Source: Yamadazyma tenuis (taxonomy: Eukaryota > Ascomycota > Pichiomycetes > Serinales > Debaryomycetaceae). From it: a DNA stretch of 64,000 nt. The DNA lies in NCBI RefSeq assembly GCF_029203305.1, contig NC_089464.1, positions 310,001-374,000 on the forward strand, given 5' to 3'. Positions 59,589-64,000 of this stretch are shown piece by piece; within the stretch, counting starts at the first letter, position 1; each line of letters opens with the position of its first letter. The position numbers were made by a program, and so were the translations under genes. The notes under the pieces are model-generated. The model did no database searches, was not told the DNA's origin, and was given only the letters and a program-made list of their open reading frames with translations.

Positions 59589-62075
59589 ATGGAAGGCTGG
59601 AATCTAGCTTCCAACCAATTCCTGGGCTTGTCGAACAGTTTTTCCCTAGGAAAGACCTTATTAAATTACTCCGACCCCAATTTCAGTCAAGTCGTTGCTG
59701 CCAAAAAGGCTCTACAATTGGCATTCGACAGCACCGGTGACGAAACCGATAAATCAGTCATTGAATTATATTTAGCTGCGTGTGATGGCGACCTTGTTAC
59801 ATTAGAGAATGGAGTGAGAAAGCATAAAGATCTTGTTAACTCCTTATATCCTACCGAATCAAAAGGTATTTCCTTATTAATCTACTCAATTTGCTTTGAC
59901 AATTTGAACTTGGTTGAAAGTTTATTGAATCATGGTGCAGACCCCGACTTAGCCGACAGTATAATTCAGTATACACCTATGATGTGGGCTGTATATTTCA
60001 ATCAGCTTGACATTGTCAAGGCGTTGTTGAGTAGTCAGGCGGATCCATATTTAAGTCCTAAAGAGGATGGCAGAAATGCCGTTAGTATTTTAAATCCCGA
60101 TCACACCGAGATGGCTGAATATTTCAGATTGCATAACCTCAACAACCATTCACAGAACAAAGATGATATTTATGAGGGTAACAGTTTTGGGCCTGGGGAT
60201 GAGATGGATAATTTGGCAAATGAAATAAGGTTACAAGCTATCACTGGCGATTCTTCTGTTTCCCAGGAACTCGAAGACGAATTGAAAATGGATGCGTACC
60301 ACGAAGAGAACGAATTAGCTAATGATCATGTACTTGTTCAACTCAAAGAATTCGAGTACGATAAAGTATTACCTGATGAGTACCTTAAATTTAACGATTC
60401 AGATATTCCTCCATTATTGGATTACATTTTCGACTTGAGAACCCAGAATATTACTTTCCAACATGATACCAAGATACCAGCCGCAATAATATTCCAATTG
60501 GTTAGATATGCCCACTTGAAAGTGAACAGCGACGAATTGACAGAGTTCCTCTTTGATTGTTTTATTGCTAGACTAAGGGCCGTCACCAACACCAAATCAG
60601 GTGTGTTTAACATGATCATACAAGATGATCAGAGCTCTGTTGGTGGTGCAGGGGATATTGTTTTGTTGAGTTACTGGATGTCTGTCGTACAATTCTTGCA
60701 TTTCTACTTCTGCAAAAATGAAATTTATAAAAAATACCCCCAGTTTCTTCAGGAATTGATCAATATCATCCAATCTTTGGTATCCACTTTATCGTTTTCT
60801 ATAAATTCCAGATTGAACACTTTGGTTGAAGACTGCTTGTTGAACTTCACTAACTTGGTGGATGTTTCCAATGTGTTATATGCCAAAGACTGGAATTTAT
60901 TTAAATCAAGGAAAAAATTGCATTCTAATACTTTTGATGATATACATGATATGTTGTATCCACCCACTCAAGCTGAACTTATGAGACCATCACCGTTGAA
61001 GTATATTCAAACATTGGGTGCTTTGGACTACGTGTTGAATTTACACCAAGTAGATAACTTGGTTAGATTCCAATGTTTTTCTCAAGTATTCTATTACATC
61101 AATGCTATCATTTTCAACAAGATCATAGCGCAGTCAAAGTATTGCACCAGATCTAAGGCAATTCAAATTAGATTGAACATTTCTGCTATTGAAGATTGGT
61201 TAAGATCACACAATTATAAAATTTTCAAGCCTGATAAAATCGGTGATTTAAAAAGTTTACTTCTTTCTTCACAAGATACAAGATTCAGCTTAATTAACTT
61301 ACTTGATGATACTGAAAGAGCAAACAAAAGAAATCCCAACAATTTGATCTTCTATTACAACTCAATCTACTTCATTGGTAAGACTCAATTACAACCTACC
61401 ATTGAGCTTTTACAATTCTTGCAATGTATGTCACTGTTGGATGACGAAGAGAGCTTGATTAATACAATTAACCAGTTCGATTACTTGAATTACTTTCAAC
61501 TTTTAAAGGTGGCAAAAAACTATAAGTATGAGGTTAACGAACCTAAGCTACCCAAACTGTCAATAAACCTTCTCAAGAGATTAATAGCTGAACAGGGAGA
61601 AAACCAAATCAAAAGGATCAACTTGAGCTATATGATTCAGAACAAGTTACTTCTGAAAGAGTATAATATCTACATCAACCCCAATTTCGTCTACAAGGTT
61701 TCCCTTCCTAACTTATCCGAACTGATCAACAACTATGGATCAGGATTGGGAGGTATTAGAGTTCTTAGAGCTAAAAAGTTTCAACCTTCTTTACCCATTG
61801 AGACCCTTGATGATATCGATGATCTTTTGACTCGAAACAAGAATGATTTGAACGACACATTCACCTATGACCAACCCGATGAAGAGAGGGGAGAAAAAGA
61901 AGACGAAGTAGATGATGATAAACCCGAAGAGAACTACCACAGAAACGACCCATCCCTCTTCCGGTCGAAAACGGATTTCAAAGGAGATGAGCTTTTCAAA
62001 CAAGTCCAGCTTCCGGGCTCATTGGCACACAAAAATTGGGGAGAAGATGACGACATCGAAGCTAATCCCTGGTAG
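59589..62075 (+). CDS. Ankyrin-repeat protein with dilute (DIL) domain
   Basis: An 828-aa protein. Ankyrin repeats occupy about residues 55-190 (YLAACDGDLVTLENGVRKH, LLIYSICFDNLNLVESLLNH, PMMWAVYFNQLDIVKALLSS). A DIL domain, as in class V myosin tails, occupies about 430-690 (FSQVFYYINAIIFNKII, LNISAIEDWLRSHN, ELLQFLQCMSLLDDEESL, LNYFQLLKVAKNYKYEVNEP). There is no motor domain. An acidic tail ends in ANPW. Fungal ankyrin-DIL proteins exist outside S. cerevisiae; their role may be in vesicle or cargo tethering, which is inference from the DIL domain. Confidence 0.82.
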   Translation: MEGWNLASNQFLGLSNSFSLGKTLLNYSDPNFSQVVAAKKALQLAFDSTGDETDKSVIELYLAACDGDLVTLENGVRKHKDLVNSLYPTESKGISLLIYSICFDNLNLVESLLNHGADPDLADSIIQYTPMMWAVYFNQLDIVKALLSSQADPYLSPKEDGRNAVSILNPDHTEMAEYFRLHNLNNHSQNKDDIYEGNSFGPGDEMDNLANEIRLQAITGDSSVSQELEDELKMDAYHEENELANDHVLVQLKEFEYDKVLPDEYLKFNDSDIPPLLDYIFDLRTQNITFQHDTKIPAAIIFQLVRYAHLKVNSDELTEFLFDCFIARLRAVTNTKSGVFNMIIQDDQSSVGGAGDIVLLSYWMSVVQFLHFYFCKNEIYKKYPQFLQELINIIQSLVSTLSFSINSRLNTLVEDCLLNFTNLVDVSNVLYAKDWNLFKSRKKLHSNTFDDIHDMLYPPTQAELMRPSPLKYIQTLGALDYVLNLHQVDNLVRFQCFSQVFYYINAIIFNKIIAQSKYCTRSKAIQIRLNISAIEDWLRSHNYKIFKPDKIGDLKSLLLSSQDTRFSLINLLDDTERANKRNPNNLIFYYNSIYFIGKTQLQPTIELLQFLQCMSLLDDEESLINTINQFDYLNYFQLLKVAKNYKYEVNEPKLPKLSINLLKRLIAEQGENQIKRINLSYMIQNKLLLKEYNIYINPNFVYKVSLPNLSELINNYGSGLGGIRVLRAKKFQPSLPIETLDDIDDLLTRNKNDLNDTFTYDQPDEERGEKEDEVDDDKPEENYHRNDPSLFRSKTDFKGDELFKQVQLPGSLAHKNWGEDDDIEANPW

Positions 62076-62805
62076 CAGCCTCGGAGAGAACAAAAAATAC
62101 GTCTCGAAGCATGTGGACCCGGTGCATGGGTGATTTGATATATTTCAGGTATAACCGAAACCGGAACACGAATTTTTTAAACTTTATAGATCAAGTGCTT
62201 TTTCTAACAACTTTACCTTGACATCAAGCCTTCAATACACATGAACATAGAGTGTTTTCTGGATGATTACCCTTCGTAATCTGAATACATATAATTAATA
62301 GAGCACTTGAGGAAGCTGAATAACGTATTATAATTTTTTATTAACGTTCTGTGATTTCTATAATATCCTAAGTCAACCTTTGATTTGATCGTACTCAACA
62401 GGAAGCAATATTACCTGTCCAACTACAATCTTTTTCCGGAAATATCATTCTCTTGACTAAAATTTGGCATAACACCTTGATATCAATTCCGCACAGCCCT
62501 GGAGATAGATTTCTGACCCATACAACCATACCGCACTACGAGATATTTTTGCACCCTGAATACTACTTTATGCGGTCTTTAGAATTTTAAATATCGCACT
62601 AGAAAATGAATTAATATCGTTAATTAATCACTTAAGCTATAGCAGAAACGGCCAAAGAATATCAAGTTGTGTATGATAATTGCTATATTTATCTTTAACA
62701 GTAGAAGTTTATTCGTACAATCACAGAAATATTACAGTAGTGTCCAAACCGATCAATAGTCTATAAATACCACTTGAGCAGCTACCCGACTTTAATTTAT
62801 TCCTT
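62076..62805. other. 730-bp AT-rich gap
   Basis: No gene is seen. A TATA box (TATAAAT, 62762-62768) lies about 40 bp before the next small ORF, consistent with a real promoter. Confidence 0.45.
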
Positions 62806-63099
62806 ATGGAGAAACCTATCTTAGGAGAAATATCAATTGATTGCTTACAAGAGGATTTTGAATTCGTATTTTCTTCCTCAGTAATACAAGTACACGAGTA
62901 CGTCAATGACATTAAGCACTATTTGTTTTACATATACTGTGATGCTGATGACCTCAAATCGATCACTGATTTATTAAAGGACTACATTTCTGGGTTTAAG
63001 AAACGTGGTCACAATCATGCTAATTTGTATTGTCCGGGGATTATCATCAAAAGGGGTGTACACGAACTTATAAGTGATTGGGAACAAATAGGGAAATAA
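62806..63099 (+). CDS. Small hypothetical protein next to a cysteine-rich secreted peptide
   Basis: A 97-aa product that I cannot assign. It is slightly acidic, lacks a signal peptide and membrane segment, and has a plausible mixed alpha/beta pattern (IKHYLFYIYCDADDLKSITD, LYCPGIIIKRG, ELISDWEQI). A TATA box 38 bp upstream and coding-like composition argue for a real gene. It is convergent with the cysteine-rich preproprotein gene, with 102 bp between stops. A partner or self-protection role for that neighbour is possible but unsupported beyond position. Confidence 0.6.
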   Translation: MEKPILGEISIDCLQEDFEFVFSSSVIQVHEYVNDIKHYLFYIYCDADDLKSITDLLKDYISGFKKRGHNHANLYCPGIIIKRGVHELISDWEQIGK

Positions 63100-63201
63100 G
63101 TTATTTTTAAGAGAAATATTTCATCATTAATTACTCGGTGTTCTGTATTTAACCAATAAACATACTTAGTTATCAACTGAACTGAACAATCTGGTAGAAA
63201 A

Positions 63202-63786
63202 CTATAATACGGCGTGAACCGTTTCTGTTTTACACTTTCCTGTCCAGCAACCACCACCTTCAGCAGTAGCAAACGCGTTTACAGCACCACAGTATTCGTC
63301 ACATTGGGTGGAACTGCAATGACCATCTGGTGCATTTAAGACGCACTTGCATGCCTCTAAACAAGAATACCCTTTATTTCCCTTAGATTTGCAATTATGA
63401 GCACTCAAGTAACCTTTGAATTTACCACAGTTAGAACAGCCTGTAATTTTATAGCTTTTGTTAGAATTGTAACAAGTTCTTTGAGCTCGTTTAGTTAAAT
63501 CTGAACTTGGGGGATTTTCATTTTCAGTGGAGTTGCTTATTTCCAAAAGTACTTCAAATCCTGATGAATCATATTCTACTTTTGTCAAATTGATACTTGG
63601 CCAATAGTATGTTACATTTTCACCATAATTAATAGCAATAAATTTGAGACTAGCGGTGTCATCGCTAGTCTCATACAAGTTAAGTGAATGTGCCAAATCT
63701 TGAGGAGTAGGCAAGTCAAAATCACCTTTGGCAAAACATTGCTTAGTGCAGAAAAGAGTAAGCACAACACTAAAAATAATCAACAT
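63202..63786 (-). CDS. Secreted Kex2-type preproprotein with 12-Cys mature domain (killer-toxin-like)
   Basis: A 194-aa secretory precursor. Signal peptide residues 1-19 (MLIIFSVVLTLFCTKQCFA) precede a pro-region at 20-100 with three N-glycosylation sequons (NVT 57, NLT 66, NST 85). A Kex2 site Lys99-Arg100 (LTKR) follows, then a basic mature domain at 101-194. The mature part has 12 cysteines (105, 117, 120, 132, 142, 146, 148, 157, 162, 166, 180, 185), an even number compatible with six disulfides, including CSNC and CLEACKC. This pre-pro-Kex2-Cys-rich layout is typical of yeast killer or antimicrobial proteins and of some secreted effectors. It does not match the CFEM eight-Cys pattern, and I recognise no family. 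Function is inferred from architecture only. Confidence 0.82.
   Translation of the reverse strand: MLIIFSVVLTLFCTKQCFAKGDFDLPTPQDLAHSLNLYETSDDTASLKFIAINYGENVTYYWPSINLTKVEYDSSGFEVLLEISNSTENENPPSSDLTKRAQRTCYNSNKSYKITGCSNCGKFKGYLSAHNCKSKGNKGYSCLEACKCVLNAPDGHCSSTQCDEYCGAVNAFATAEGGGCWTGKCKTETVHAVL
63646..63672. repeat. Perfect 10-bp inverted repeat within the preproprotein CDS
   Basis: GAGACTAGCG (63646-63655), a 7-nt spacer and CGCTAGTCTC (63663-63672); one further flanking T-A pair makes 11 bp. It lies in the pro-region coding sequence and would form a stable mRNA hairpin. Confidence 0.8.
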
Positions 63787-64000
63787 TAAAAAATTTGATA
63801 AAATATACTAGAGTAGGTCAATAGATTTAGGGAATCGGTGCAGCTTTTGTACTTAAAAACTTGCGCCATATAATATAACACTTTTCATAATAAGATCTTT
63901 GTTTAGTAGTTATATGAACATGGCTTCTCTTTTGGTTCTAGAGTATAATTTCTCGAAAGCTTTTTTCCCCATTCTACTCCATTTGACCAACCACAAACGT
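63787..64000. other. Promoter of the preproprotein; possible start of a rightward gene
   Basis: This is the upstream region of the leftward preproprotein gene. From ATG at 63914 (or 63920) on the plus strand a frame stays open to the window end (29 codons, MNMASLLVLEYNFSKAFFPI...). It may be the start of a gene continuing outside, but it is too short to judge. Confidence 0.25.

Noticed and set aside
63202..63786. CFEM-domain assignment for the cysteine-rich secreted protein
   Set aside because: CFEM has eight cysteines with a set spacing; here there are 12 with a different pattern and no GPI signal.
1..64000. CRISPR arrays, phage or bacterial mobile elements, Ty or other retrotransposon coding sequence
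   Set aside because: No regularly spaced direct repeats, integrase/reverse transcriptase frames or LTR pairs were seen; this is eukaryotic chromosomal DNA.

Overview
The window is nuclear chromosomal DNA from a budding yeast of the CUG-Ser ("CTG") clade, probably Debaryomycetaceae. Gene density is high, intergenic gaps are short, and the three introns seen are short, sit near the 5' end and carry GTATGT/GTACGT donors and a perfect TACTAAC branch point. CTG codons are scarce. One falls exactly at a serine conserved across the UBC7 family (38247-38249), so CTG should be read as Ser throughout. The proteasome promoter carries the GAAGGCAAA form of the Rpn4 box known from Candida. No species can be named from the sequence alone.

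Layout. 1-2083: the 5' end of a JmjN/JmjC (Rph1/Gis1-type) regulator, tRNA-Gly(GCC), tRNA-Asp(GTC) and an unexplained 960-bp stretch. 2084-6446: a divergent MAL locus, in which the maltose permease is broken by an in-frame TAG while the maltase is intact. 6928-11434: PRM5-like membrane protein, RHO3, a DUF3128 protein, tRNA-Thr(AGT) and inositol oxygenase. 11522-19000: GH17 cell-wall glucanase (SCW11-like), CDS1, SUI1, CWC25, a short PRMT5/HSL7 and CKS1. 19100-34527: MEC1, NVJ2, an FCY2-type permease, a TENA/PET18 protein, SCO1, RKM1 and PHO88. 34721-43044: Tudor-SN nuclease, UBC7, FMS1/CBP1 polyamine oxidase, PBDC1 (YPL225W) and FAR8/striatin. 43173-50486: NEW1, PRE8 and UTP14. 50526-57677: ALO1, ERG13, an unrecognised ORF, TUB1 and PGA3; the ERG13/alpha-tubulin/PGA3 group is also clustered in S. 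cerevisiae. 57797-62075: U2AF1, MRL1 and an ankyrin-DIL protein. 62076-64000: sparse, AT-rich DNA with a small unknown ORF and a secreted prepro-peptide rich in cysteine.

How the genes relate. Most are single-copy housekeeping genes (translation, splicing, proteasome, checkpoint, sterol and phospholipid synthesis) without operon-like logic. Shared-promoter pairs worth attention are MAL permease/maltase (two strong Mig1-type sites) and FCY2-type permease/TENA protein (possible pyrimidine or thiamine-precursor salvage). Genes kept here but absent from S. cerevisiae include Tudor-SN, U2AF1, inositol oxygenase and the ankyrin-DIL protein. The most novel-looking locus is the right end: a Kex2-type preproprotein with a 12-cysteine mature domain, facing a small cytosolic ORF that could be its partner. 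That architecture resembles a secreted killer/antimicrobial peptide, but the assignment is inference.
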